A DNA stretch of 39,184 bases from Ardenticatenales bacterium (GCA_020634575.1 JACKBM010000061.1:1-39184); one strand, 5' to 3'; shown: positions 16,658 to 25,197, numbered from the stretch's first letter. Numbers and translations are program-made. Notes: a model not told the origin generated them from the sequence alone.

Positions 16658-18034
16658 CTAGAATATGTGCCAATTGTGCCACTCTTTGAGTAACTCAGCA
16701 ACGAGGAAGAGGGAGCCGGTCACACAGATCAAGTCGGCCGGTCCAGCCAGAGCCGCAGCCTGCTGCAGGGCCGCTTCCAGGTTCGGCGCGGTGCGGGGTG
16801 GGGCAGGCAGGTCAAGGGCCAGCGTCCGAGTCGTCTCCAGTAGCATTTCCGGCGTTGCCGCCCGGGGATGGGGAGCGGCGGTGAGGATGAGCTGGTCAGC
16901 GCCCGGACCAAAGTGGCGCAGCATCGCTTCATAATCCTTGTCCACGCCGCTGCTCATGATGAGAAAGAGCCGCTCATAGCGGAAGTGGATCCGCAGCGCG
17001 ACCAGCAGCTTGGCCGCTGAGTCGCCGTTGTGGGCGCCATCGACGATGACTGTGGGGGCACCGGCCGGTACCGGCATCTGCTGCAACCGCCCGGGCCAGA
17101 CGACCTCGCGCAGACCCTCAGCCAGCGCGGCGCCATCCAACTGGGGCAGCGCAGGCTGGACGAGGTGCAGCGCCGCCAGGGCCAGGAGGCTGTTGTCGCC
17201 CTGATGGGGGCCAAGCAGGCCGAGCTGCAGTTCAGCGCCCGGCTGGAGGAGGGCACCGGCCGGTGTCTTCGTCAGCCGTAACCATTGCCCACCGCCGACC
17301 TCCACCGTCAACTCGCCCTGCCAATCGCGGCCGACTTCCACCAATGGAGCCTGTTTCTCGGCGGCGATGGCGACCAGCCGGGCCCGCGCCTCAGCCACCT
17401 GCGGCGCGATGACTACCGGTACGCCTGGTTTGATAATCCCACCTTTCTCGCCGGCTATCTGCGCTACGGTGTCGCCCAGCAGGCTCATATGGTCCAGGCT
17501 GATGCTGCTGATGACACTAACAAGGGGGGTGATGGCATTGGTTGCGTCCAGCCGGCCGCCCAGCCCCACTTCGACGACGGCGACATCTACTTTTTCCCGG
17601 GCAAAATGAAGGAAAGCGAGGGCGGTGAAAATCTCATACCAGGTCAGGCCAGACTGCGCGGCCACGGGCGCCTGCACAGCCCGGACCAATTCGACAAAAT
17701 CAGCCTCGCTGACCCGGCCATCAGCGTCTGAGGGCGTCAGCACTCGGAACCGTTCGCGCAGGTCCAGCAGGTGGGGTGAGGTGTAGAGCCCAACCCGGTA
17801 ACCGGCGGCGTGGAGGGCGGCGGCGCACAGGGCCGAAGTAGACCCCTTGCCTTTGGTGCCGGCGACGTGGATGCTGGGGTAGGCCTGGTGCGGGTTGCCC
17901 AGGGCCGCCAGGAGTCGCACCGGCCGGTCCACCGCCATCATCTCCGCCGAGAATTGATCGGCCGGCTTCTTTTCATAATTGATAAAGCTGTTCAGATAGG
18001 CCAGCGCCTCGTCATAGCTATTGATTTCATGCAT
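16658..18034 (-). CDS. folC: Bifunctional folylpolyglutamate synthase / dihydrofolate synthase FolC
   Basis: A 458-residue Mur-ligase-family enzyme. It adds glutamate to dihydropteroate and/or extends the polyglutamate tail of folates, using ATP. Evidence is the N-terminal YDEALAYLNSFINYE, the P-loop HVAGTKGKGSTSAL (GTKGKGST at 59-66), the YTSPHLLDLRERFRV loop, the EVGLGGRLDATN block and SISLDHMSLLGDTVAQIAGEKGGIIKPG. The Mur-ligase C-terminal domain follows with IVDGAHNGDSAAKL. All key motifs are intact and the length is normal for FolC. It is separated from lon by 72 bp and is probably independently transcribed. Whether it has one or both activities cannot be read from the sequence. Confidence 0.96.
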   Translation of the reverse strand: MHEINSYDEALAYLNSFINYEKKPADQFSAEMMAVDRPVRLLAALGNPHQAYPSIHVAGTKGKGSTSALCAAALHAAGYRVGLYTSPHLLDLRERFRVLTPSDADGRVSEADFVELVRAVQAPVAAQSGLTWYEIFTALAFLHFAREKVDVAVVEVGLGGRLDATNAITPLVSVISSISLDHMSLLGDTVAQIAGEKGGIIKPGVPVVIAPQVAEARARLVAIAAEKQAPLVEVGRDWQGELTVEVGGGQWLRLTKTPAGALLQPGAELQLGLLGPHQGDNSLLALAALHLVQPALPQLDGAALAEGLREVVWPGRLQQMPVPAGAPTVIVDGAHNGDSAAKLLVALRIHFRYERLFLIMSSGVDKDYEAMLRHFGPGADQLILTAAPHPRAATPEMLLETTRTLALDLPAPPRTAPNLEAALQQAAALAGPADLICVTGSLFLVAELLKEWHNWHIF

Positions 18035-18059
18035 GGATCAATTGTAGCGTCCGTGGTAA

Positions 18060-18150
18060 CAGGTTGCCCAACCCGACGGGTTGGGGCAACCTGTCAGGTC
18101 AATAAGTAGGTCCTACCAACCTGTCAGGTCGTGGCAACCTGTCAAGGGTT
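18060..18150. repeat. Cluster of palindromic dispersed repeats upstream of folC
   Basis: A near-perfect palindrome, CAGGTTGCCCAACCC GAC GGGTTGGGGCAACCTG (18060-18093), is followed by three ACCTGTCAGGT-type words. The cores match those at 12581-12636 and in the minisatellite at 1787-2138, so this looks like one dispersed family at three loci. Confidence 0.85.
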
Positions 18151-18221
18151 TACCAGTACCACCTGTCGCAGGGGGTTTGAGGCCGCGTCAACCGTTGGAA
18201 ACGGCGGCGTGCATACTGCGC

Positions 18222-18639
18222 ATGCAGCAGGAGAATCTCGCCGCGACACTTTCAGGGTTTGATCACTTGCAAGGTGGCTATGCCGGCGGGTGCGGAAGCC
18301 GACGCACGGGCGTTTTATGCCGCTCTGTTGGGGTTGGTTGAGGTGGAGAAACCGGCGCCGCTGCAGGCCCGGGGCGGCTGTTGGTTCAATGGGCCGGGGT
18401 TCGCCCTGCATCTGGGTGTAGAGACATCCTTTAGCCCGGCCCGCAAGGCCCACCCGGCCTTTCTGACCACTGACCTTGACGAACTGGCCCCAAAACTGAC
18501 CGCTGCTGGACACCCGGTCCAATGGGATGAGGCGCTGCCCGGCGTGCGCCGTTTCTACACGGCCGATCCCTTTGGCAACCGGATTGAGATTATTCAGGCT
18601 GACGATGGGGGTTTTTCGGACAGGCAGCCGGCGCTTTAG
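18222..18639 (+). CDS. VOC-superfamily (glyoxalase/bleomycin-resistance) protein, probably frameshifted near the start
   Basis: The clear VOC part begins at about 18276 (VAMPAGAEADARAFYAALLGL) and ends with TADPFGNRIEIIQ, the usual final strand with a metal-ligand Glu. In the middle are GGCWFNGPGFALHLGVE, and HPAFLTTDLDELAPKLTAAGHPVQWDE. The expected N-terminal strand is found in another frame just upstream, as MQQENLAATLSGFDHLQ from ATG 18222. Removing one G from GG at 18273-18274 joins it to VAMPAG and gives a perfectly typical VOC start (FDHLQVAMP). As written, translation could only begin at TTG 18259 or ATG 18282, losing the first metal ligand (His of DHLQ). The specific substrate is unknown. 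The stop overlaps the stop of the convergent gene. Confidence 0.8.
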
Positions 18640-19133
18640 ACGGCGGTGGCCACCGCGGTGCAGAGCAAAACCAGCACCGCACAAATCAAGTTAAGACGCA
18701 GGTAGCGGATTTCTTTCTGCTGGAGGATTTTTTGTTCGGCGGCGGCCTGATCCGGCCGGTTCGCCGCCAGCAAGCGCGTCCGCTGCATCGCCGGATACAG
18801 CCCACCCTGCACCAGCCCCCCAATCACCACCATGCCGATAAACGCAATGTGCTTGACCAGGATCGCCCAGGCCCAGACACTGTCCACGGTCAGGAAGCCA
18901 TTGTAGTTGCTGTCATTGGTCATCTGCACAAAGCCGGTCAGCAGCAGCAGGATCAGGCTCGCATTGGCATACGGCAGAAACTTCTGCTGCAGGGTTAGCC
19001 ATTGATTGTCCGTCAGGCTGCCCTGCCGCAACGCCGGCCAGGCAACCAGCGCCATCAATGCCATCCCGCCGAGCCAGATGACGGTGGTGAGGAGGTGGAT
19101 CCAGTAGGAGATTGCAAGTATCCAGAAGGTCAT
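18636..19133 (-). CDS. CopD-like integral membrane protein
   Basis: A 165-residue protein with four transmembrane helices. The N-terminal YWIHLLTTVIWLGGMALMALVAWPAL is the 'WiHl...iWlGg....v..P' pattern found in CopD-domain and related (DUF2269/DUF4149-like) membrane proteins. A central ILVKHIAFIGMVVIG segment and a charged cytoplasmic loop (RTRLLAANRPDQAAAEQKIL) follow. CopD homologs are linked to copper uptake, but the ligands needed to assert that are not clear here. Its TAA stop and the TAG stop of the VOC gene overlap (18636-18639). The start codon is directly preceded by a 7-bp tandem repeat instead of a Shine-Dalgarno sequence. Confidence 0.8.
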   Translation of the reverse strand: MTFWILAISYWIHLLTTVIWLGGMALMALVAWPALRQGSLTDNQWLTLQQKFLPYANASLILLLLTGFVQMTNDSNYNGFLTVDSVWAWAILVKHIAFIGMVVIGGLVQGGLYPAMQRTRLLAANRPDQAAAEQKILQQKEIRYLRLNLICAVLVLLCTAVATAV

Positions 19134-19134
19134 G

Positions 19135-19275
19135 GCTGTTAGCTGTTAGCTGTTAGCTGTTAGTGGGCCATTAGCCCATTCAGCGATCAGCTAAGATTAA
19201 TTCATTTCTTCCCGCAATTATAACCCGACCAGAACTAGAGCACTCTCACTAACAGCTAATAGCTGATGGCTGACA
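19135..19275. repeat. Heptanucleotide repeats flanking the CopD/GH intergenic gap
   Basis: Four exact copies of GCTGTTA lie at 19135-19162, one base upstream of the CopD-like start codon. Degenerate copies in inverted orientation (CTAACA GCTAATA GCTGATG GCTGACA GCTATT) lie at about 19246-19275, running to the stop codon of the glycoside hydrolase gene. Together they form an imperfect inverted repeat around an ~80-bp AT-richer core. Related heptads occur at 4904-4950 and inside a gene at 35848-35911. Confidence 0.85.
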
Positions 19276-19276
19276 G

Positions 19277-20419
19277 CTATTTCTCCATCTCACTCAACGC
19301 CGTAAACGCCAACCTTGGGCTGCCGTCGGGCAGGGTGATAGACCACCACCATTGTTCGTCGGCCTCAGTCCAATCGTAATCAGCGATGTAGATGGTGGTC
19401 ATAAGGCCAATCCAGGGGGTCCAATGCTCGCGGGCGTACTCGTAGGCGCGCACGAGGTAGTCGGCCTGCTCCTGCTCACTGACGGCATGCCAGGCGTAGC
19501 TCGGGTTAACCTGGTCCAGCGTCCAGCCCATCTCCAGGACGGCGATCTGCTTGGCGCCATCGCCGTTGGCCACCATAATGCGCCGCTGGTCTTCCACGTG
19601 GCGGAAGGCAAACCAGCGCCCCGCGCCATACTCCTGGCTGACTGCGGCCTCATCGGGCGAGAGCTCAGGTGGCGCTTTGTAACCGGGCGCATTCACGCCC
19701 AACACGTCAAAATAGTCAGCCGCACCAGCATCGTACATCCCTTGCAGGAACTCAGGCGCGGGCAGGGCGTCGGGCAGCTGGTTACCGGTCGGGGCCAGGC
19801 CGGCGGAGATGACGATGGCGTCAGGGTCGGCTAGCTTGATAGCTTCGTAGCAGACCTGGAGCAGGGCGGTGTAACCGGCCGGATCCGGCGGCTCCTCCCC
19901 CCATTCCCGGCGCAGGTTCGGCTCATTCCAGACCTGGTACGCCGCAATGCGGCCCTTATAGCGACCAGCAACCGCGCCGCAAAAATCGCCAAAATCCGCC
20001 AGATTATCCGGCGGCCGGTTTTCTTGCGGCGCCATGCCCTCCGGCTGGGTCCAGAATGGCTGCCGGTCCAGGCGGATCAAAAGCTTCAAGCCGGCATCCT
20101 CCGCCAACCCGACAATGATGTCCGGCCGCCACCAATCGTAGCTCCCCTTCTCGATAGTCTCGATATCCCGCCAGGCAAAGTGCTGCTTGACCCAGCCAAA
20201 GCCCATCTCATCGACCAGCGCCAGATCCCGCTGCGCAATATCTGGCCGCCACCATAAAAAAGTCTGCACCCCATACTCCGGCGAAGCAAAGTAGGTGTCC
20301 ATGACTGTATCTGTTTCCAGCAAGGGTGGCGTCGGCTCAGGCACAGGCGTGCTATCAGCAGTTAGGCTGCAGCCCGACAAGACAATTACAAGGATGAGGG
20401 GGACGATGAGGCGCTTCAC
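19277..20419 (-). CDS. Lipoprotein, clan GH-A glycoside hydrolase-like (paralog 1 of 3)
   Basis: A 380-residue secreted lipoprotein. The signal peptide ends in a lipobox LSGC with Cys17. A short Pro/Thr linker precedes a TIM-barrel domain. The general acid/base is Glu166 in YQVWNEPNLRREW and the probable nucleophile is Glu296 in IAVLEMGWT. The pattern (MGFGWVKQHFAWRDIE, then VWNEPN, then a late E.GW) is that of GH39/GH5/PslG-like endoglycosidases of clan GH-A. The substrate cannot be deduced; a cell-surface or sheath polysaccharide is plausible given the polysaccharide genes downstream. It is third in a row of three paralogs transcribed in the same direction, 51 bp after the second. It has no obvious terminator and ends against a heptad repeat. 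Confidence 0.85.
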   Translation of the reverse strand: MKRLIVPLILVIVLSGCSLTADSTPVPEPTPPLLETDTVMDTYFASPEYGVQTFLWWRPDIAQRDLALVDEMGFGWVKQHFAWRDIETIEKGSYDWWRPDIIVGLAEDAGLKLLIRLDRQPFWTQPEGMAPQENRPPDNLADFGDFCGAVAGRYKGRIAAYQVWNEPNLRREWGEEPPDPAGYTALLQVCYEAIKLADPDAIVISAGLAPTGNQLPDALPAPEFLQGMYDAGAADYFDVLGVNAPGYKAPPELSPDEAAVSQEYGAGRWFAFRHVEDQRRIMVANGDGAKQIAVLEMGWTLDQVNPSYAWHAVSEQEQADYLVRAYEYAREHWTPWIGLMTTIYIADYDWTEADEQWWWSITLPDGSPRLAFTALSEMEK

Positions 20420-20470
20420 GGCAAAGGTAGTTGGCCAGGGGAAGTGACCTTCCCCTGGCCAATGAATCAG

Positions 20471-21781
20471 TTAACGAATCTTTTCCATGTTGGCCACCGC
20501 CGCAAACGAGAGACGCGGTATGCCATCCGGGTGACTGACGAGGCTGTACGGCACGGTGTCGTCCTGAATACCCCAACCTTTGTTCCCGAAATCGTAGTTG
20601 AAGAGGAAGGTCAGCCAGACGTAGCCGGATTCGCGCATCTGCTGATAAGCCTGCACGATGTACTGTGCCTGCTCTTCCAACGTGTTATCCCAGGCAAACT
20701 CAAAGGTCTCCGGAATCGCATCATACCCTTCAGAGCTGGCCCAGCCAAACTCGGTGATACACAGCTGCATATTGGGGTCAATTGCCTGTGCCTTGGCGGC
20801 GTAGGTATCCAGGGTTGTCTTGAAGCTCCAGCTGTGATGCGGGTTATCAAATGGTCCGCGGAATTGAGCTGTGCTTGCTTCCGGCAAAGCCCCGGTCTCA
20901 TCAAAACCGATGTTCGGCGGAATGTTGTAGCCATTGTGATGGACGCCCACACAATCGGCGTAATCTAACATACCAGCTGCCAACGCCTCATCCAGATAAA
21001 CAAAATCGTCAATGGCGGTGACCCGGTCATTAAAACCTGTCGGTGAAAGCGCCCCCGAGATCACGATAATGTCCGGGTTATAAGCTTTGATCGCCTCATA
21101 GGTCATCCGCAACATTTCCACGTAACGAGCTGGGTTAATCCCTTCCGCCGTAGACCATTCGCGATCCAGGTTCTGTTCATTCCACACCTCGATGGCGTCG
21201 ATCTGTTCGCCATGACGGGCCAACAACTGGTTGATGAAATCCACATACAGATTCAGATCATCCGGCGGTCCGTTCTCGCCCCCGGCAGCCCGTGTCCATT
21301 CTGGCGCTGAAACCACGCTAACCATGAGGTACAAGCCGGCTTTGCTTACTTCGTCGATGGTGCCATCGTAGATGAACCATTGGTCAGAATCGGGGCCTTC
21401 ATTGCGCACAGCAGACCATTTGATCTGCATCTTGACCCAATCCATGCCTAATTCATTCTTGACGACGCTCGCCACGTAATCCGGGCTACCGTAGGTCGCA
21501 TCCCCGTGGATCTGCACGCCATAACCATACTGACCAGCTGGCCAGACCGTCTTTTCAGCGGGCTGGGCACTCCCTTCAGTCGGTGCTGATTCAACTTCAA
21601 CAACGGAGGGCGGGGGGGGCAGCGGGGTGTCGGTAGGTACTGGCGCAACGGTCGGCGCGGCGGTGTCAACGGCCTCGGTAGGCTGGACAACCGCGTCCAC
21701 ACCCTCTTCTGAACCACTGCTGCAGGCGGCCAGCAGCACTGCAAATAGAGCGAGAACAATCAGATACTTCCAGTTCTTCAT
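20471..21781 (-). CDS. Lipoprotein, clan GH-A glycoside hydrolase-like (paralog 2 of 3)
   Basis: A 436-residue lipoprotein. The lipobox is LLAAC with Cys20, followed by a ~60-residue Thr/Pro/Glu-rich linker (about 21-80) that would span the wall. The TIM barrel starts at GYGVQIHGDA. Glu202 in IEVWNEQNLDREW is the predicted acid/base and Glu344 in CITEFGWAS the predicted nucleophile. The PTGF, GVHHNGYN and TLEEQAQYIVQAYQQM blocks are shared with the other two paralogs, with closest resemblance to the C-terminal domain of the third. It starts with a hydrophobic signal (YLIVLALFAVLLAAC). Substrate unknown; both catalytic acids are present, so it is likely active. Confidence 0.87.
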   Translation of the reverse strand: MKNWKYLIVLALFAVLLAACSSGSEEGVDAVVQPTEAVDTAAPTVAPVPTDTPLPPPPSVVEVESAPTEGSAQPAEKTVWPAGQYGYGVQIHGDATYGSPDYVASVVKNELGMDWVKMQIKWSAVRNEGPDSDQWFIYDGTIDEVSKAGLYLMVSVVSAPEWTRAAGGENGPPDDLNLYVDFINQLLARHGEQIDAIEVWNEQNLDREWSTAEGINPARYVEMLRMTYEAIKAYNPDIIVISGALSPTGFNDRVTAIDDFVYLDEALAAGMLDYADCVGVHHNGYNIPPNIGFDETGALPEASTAQFRGPFDNPHHSWSFKTTLDTYAAKAQAIDPNMQLCITEFGWASSEGYDAIPETFEFAWDNTLEEQAQYIVQAYQQMRESGYVWLTFLFNYDFGNKGWGIQDDTVPYSLVSHPDGIPRLSFAAVANMEKIR

Positions 21782-21933
21782 AAACTTCTCCAGAGGACAG
21801 CCACGATGCCATCCATTGTCATCGCCTGAGCGATCCTTGGCAAGAAAGAGGGCGTGGTGGGAACTTTTGAGTCCGCCAGGCCACGCCCTCCCATTTAATC
21901 AGATGTTATTGACTTGGGGTCGCCACTTTAGCG

Positions 21934-24900
21934 TTAGCGACCTCCTGTAACGGAATGCAGCGTGTCGCAGGCAGGACAGCTCCCATCCGGCCGGACCATC
22001 GCAAAGCCGGCCTGCGGGTCACCGCTCGGGTCATAGTAGGTGAAGTCAACATTGAAGACAATCATCATGTTGATTCGTCCACTGTTAACGGAGAGGCTAT
22101 ACGCTTCAGCCAGCCAGGCAGCGTGTTCACCCACACTGGTGCTGGCAGCCCAGCTGAAGTTCGCCGGCAAGCCGGGGAAACCATCGCCGGACAGGTAGCC
22201 CAGTTCGGTGAAGCAGAGATTACGGGCGCCACCGAAAGCGTTGTAATAGGTGTTAACCATACCCCAGAAGTAGCGGGTGTAATAATCACTCGGTACCCGG
22301 GGGTCGCCGCTCGTTGCCGAAGGCGGCAGGATCCCTTCGTTGTAATGGACGCCTACACAATCCATGTAACTGGCGCCACCCGCCGCGGCCATACCCGCCA
22401 TGTAACGGGCATCAGACCAGGCGTTGGTTGTGTTGTCAAAACCGGTCGGTGCCGGCGCCCCGCTGATAACGACGACACTGGGATTAGCCGCCTTGATAGC
22501 ATTGTAGGCTGGCGCCAGCATGTTGCTGACGTACGAACCCGGATCAATCTGCCCGGCCGGCCATTCAAAGTCAATGTTCATCTCGTTCCAGATCTCGATC
22601 GCATCTGGGCCGAGCGCAGCAACCTGGCCCACGAAGTTCACATAGCCCGAGTAGTTAATACTGCTGGGGTACGTATTCGAGCCTGGCATGCTCAGGAGAA
22701 CCTTAAAGCCATTGGCATGGGCCTGTTGAATGCGGCCGGCCAGACCATTGGGATCGTCACTGTCACCCCATTTGTGCTGGAATTTGACCCAGTTCATGCC
22801 CGCATAGGCCATAAGCGTCGGGTTGGCCAGCGTGTGAGTCTGACCACCCAGGGCAAAGCTGCCAACTGGCGTCGGACCGGGGATCGGCGGCGGCGCACTG
22901 CCACCACCAGACGTGCCGCCACCGCTGCTCGCCACCGGGGGATCAACCTCGACGACGGGCAGGGACGCCACGCTCACGTTCGCATTGACGGTAACCAGCT
23001 GGGAGAATATCCAGCCTTCTTCGTCTGTGGGCAGAACGATCTGCAGCCAGGAGCTATCGCTGCTACGACCAATCAACTGGACCAGCGTGCCGGCATTGGC
23101 GCCGCCAGCGACCACGCCATAGCCCAGACCAGGCCCGACGCGCACATTGGCGTTCACATTGACAACCGCATCTGCCTCCCCAGGGGAGTAGACGGGGGTC
23201 GCGCCACCATCATCTTCCGGTTCTGGCTCCGGCTCTTCTTCCGGTTCTGGCTCGGGCGCCGCCGCCACTTCAGCTTCAGCGACCGTTAACGACACATCGC
23301 CCAGCGAGGCTACGTTTTCACCCTGGGCGAAATCGACCCGGATGGTGTAGGTCCCGGCTGTCTCCGTCCCTTCCCAGCTGTAGCTCAACGCCTCGCCAGT
23401 GCTGCTGGAGACAACACCGCCCGTCTCATCTTCAACGGTCCAGATGATGCCGGCAGCGGCCGGTTGCGGCGGCTCGCCAGCGCCCAGGAAGCTGTTCAGC
23501 GCCGCGGCATAACCCGCACCGCTACCCACGCCACTCAGGCCACGGATGGCCACACCGCGCAGGTTATAGCTGTTAGCGAAACGAATACGATGGTTCAGAG
23601 CCGATTCATTGCCCAACCAGACGGTATGCGCCTGGTCAGAAACCGTGTAACCGTAGCGATAAGCAATGCTCTCCCGATCCCATTCCAGCGGCGAAGCGGT
23701 GCCAGTCAACCCCACCTCAATGGCGGTGCCGGGCTCCACTTCTTCACTACCCTGGACAAATTCGATGGCGCCGAAGTTGGCCAGCGCCTGATCGGGCGGC
23801 AATTCAATAAAAGCCTGACCCTCAACACCGTCAATGGCATTGGCACTGACGATAAGGGACAGCTTGCGTCGTTCAATCAAACGAGTAGCCCAGGCTACAG
23901 CCTGATCAGCCAACCCATCATCAGAATAAGCGGTCGGATTTAACGGCAGGCGCAGATAGACGATATCTGCCACCTGGCCAATCGCGGCCCAATCCTGGTT
24001 GTTGGTGCTGAAAACGCCAATTTCCGTCGGCGCGTTCAGGGTGACGGCCAGGCGTGCGCCTTCCGCGTCCAGCGCCGCCGCCAGGTTTGTCAGGTAAGTG
24101 GTAAAAGCAGTCGTCTGGGCCGCATCTACACCCTGGTAATCGATGTTGACGCCGGCATAGCCGCCCTCTTTGACGGTGTTGACCAGGGAATCGATCTGCG
24201 CACTTTGTAGGGCAGGATCGCCCAACAGGGCGGCCAGAGAGGCCGAGTCCACAATAACGCCGCCGTTCGTGGCATAGACAAACTGCTGGAAGTTACCATT
24301 GACGCTGTCGGCCAATTCCCCTTGTAGTTCACCGCCGACGAGGGTCAGCGTGCCAACGTTCACTTCGTTGACCAGGGGGGCGACCTCTTCGGGCAGAATC
24401 TGGGTGGGGAACACCTCAGCACCAATGATCCGGTTACCGGCACTGGCTGTAGCTAACAGCGCATACGCCTGGGCCAGCGGGCCGCTCGGCGCGACGATTT
24501 CATCGCCTACAATATTAGAAGTGACAAAACGCCAATTGGCGCCATCCCAACCGTAGAGGTCCAGCATCTCTGCGGACGCACCGGCCGGTACCGCCAGCTT
24601 GGCCATCCCATTCGGGGCCGCCCCAGCGTAACTTACTTTGTAGACAGAGCCCTGGACAGTGGCACCGGCCGGTACCGCTGCCTCAGCGCCACCCAGATCA
24701 GCCAGCGCCACCGGGGCCACATTCACAGCCGCCGCTGCATCATCCAGATCAACGGAAAAACCGTCAACTGCAGTCACCTGCTCAGCCGTGGCATCGGCCG
24801 CCGCCGTTGGGGCCGGCTCGTCTTCGGCCACCGCTTCCGCCTCGCCCCACAGGCCGAGGCGCTCGCCCAGCGAAATGGGCGGCAAAAACAGCCCGGCCAT

Positions 24901-25068
24901 AATCAGCGCCAGCACAAAGAGAATCCCGGCAATCAGGAAACCATTGTTGCGCCCATTGTTACGAGACCGCGGCGAAATTGATGTCGGCTCCATATCCTGC
25001 CCTGGATCGTCATCTTGTGACAACGCATCACGTGCTTCCCGGAGCGGTCGTTCATCATCCATTTTCAT
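21934..25068 (-). CDS. Membrane-anchored multidomain protein: GH18-like region, SH3b domain and C-terminal GH-A glycosidase (paralog 3 of 3)
   Basis: A 1044-residue protein. It has a charged cytoplasmic N-terminus (1-42), one transmembrane anchor (about 43-63) and an Ala/Glu-rich linker. A GH18/YaaH-like TIM-barrel region follows (about 210-530, with VNTVKEGGYAGVNIDYQ and ending GLRGVAIRG-like). Next come a beta-sandwich stretch (about 540-596), an acidic EPEPE linker (600-625) and an SH3b domain (about 633-695, NVNANVRVGPGLGYGVV ... GWIFSQLV). After a Gly/Pro linker the C-terminal GH-A barrel (about 735-1044) resembles the two lipoproteins downstream, with Glu829 in IEIWNEMNIDFEW and Glu955 in CFTELGYLS. 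The GH18-like motif reads AGVNIDYQ, so its catalytic Glu is replaced by Gln312. The start has GAAGAGG five bases or so upstream. It may be a cell-wall-binding sheath or polysaccharide-processing enzyme. Confidence 0.88.
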   Translation of the reverse strand: MKMDDERPLREARDALSQDDDPGQDMEPTSISPRSRNNGRNNGFLIAGILFVLALIMAGLFLPPISLGERLGLWGEAEAVAEDEPAPTAAADATAEQVTAVDGFSVDLDDAAAAVNVAPVALADLGGAEAAVPAGATVQGSVYKVSYAGAAPNGMAKLAVPAGASAEMLDLYGWDGANWRFVTSNIVGDEIVAPSGPLAQAYALLATASAGNRIIGAEVFPTQILPEEVAPLVNEVNVGTLTLVGGELQGELADSVNGNFQQFVYATNGGVIVDSASLAALLGDPALQSAQIDSLVNTVKEGGYAGVNIDYQGVDAAQTTAFTTYLTNLAAALDAEGARLAVTLNAPTEIGVFSTNNQDWAAIGQVADIVYLRLPLNPTAYSDDGLADQAVAWATRLIERRKLSLIVSANAIDGVEGQAFIELPPDQALANFGAIEFVQGSEEVEPGTAIEVGLTGTASPLEWDRESIAYRYGYTVSDQAHTVWLGNESALNHRIRFANSYNLRGVAIRGLSGVGSGAGYAAALNSFLGAGEPPQPAAAGIIWTVEDETGGVVSSSTGEALSYSWEGTETAGTYTIRVDFAQGENVASLGDVSLTVAEAEVAAAPEPEPEEEPEPEPEDDGGATPVYSPGEADAVVNVNANVRVGPGLGYGVVAGGANAGTLVQLIGRSSDSSWLQIVLPTDEEGWIFSQLVTVNANVSVASLPVVEVDPPVASSGGGTSGGGSAPPPIPGPTPVGSFALGGQTHTLANPTLMAYAGMNWVKFQHKWGDSDDPNGLAGRIQQAHANGFKVLLSMPGSNTYPSSINYSGYVNFVGQVAALGPDAIEIWNEMNIDFEWPAGQIDPGSYVSNMLAPAYNAIKAANPSVVVISGAPAPTGFDNTTNAWSDARYMAGMAAAGGASYMDCVGVHYNEGILPPSATSGDPRVPSDYYTRYFWGMVNTYYNAFGGARNLCFTELGYLSGDGFPGLPANFSWAASTSVGEHAAWLAEAYSLSVNSGRINMMIVFNVDFTYYDPSGDPQAGFAMVRPDGSCPACDTLHSVTGGR

Positions 25069-25169
25069 AACCTCTTCACGTAGTTCCAGCTAGAGCTGAA
25101 CTGCTCTACACAGGAAAGGCGGCAAATTGCCGCCGAAACATGAACCTACTATCGAGTAAAGTGGGCAAA

Positions 25170-25197
25170 ATTCTAGCACAAGGAAAAAGCAACGCAA
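25170..25197 (-). promoter_or_regulatory. Candidate promoter for the multidomain GH gene
   Basis: Read on the minus strand: TTGCGT (25197-25192), a 16-bp spacer, then TAGAAT (25175-25170) with an upstream TGC that gives an extended -10. It would produce a leader of about 95 nt containing the GGCGGCAA/TTGCCGCC hairpin. Confidence 0.45.

Noticed and set aside
18636..18639. Overlapping stop codons of convergent genes as a regulatory feature
   Set aside because: Short tail-to-tail overlaps are common in compact genomes; noted but not treated as special.
21955..23289. A 444-codon plus-strand frame
   Set aside because: It is antisense to the multidomain glycosidase, has no recognisable motif and shows the biased composition of an antisense frame.
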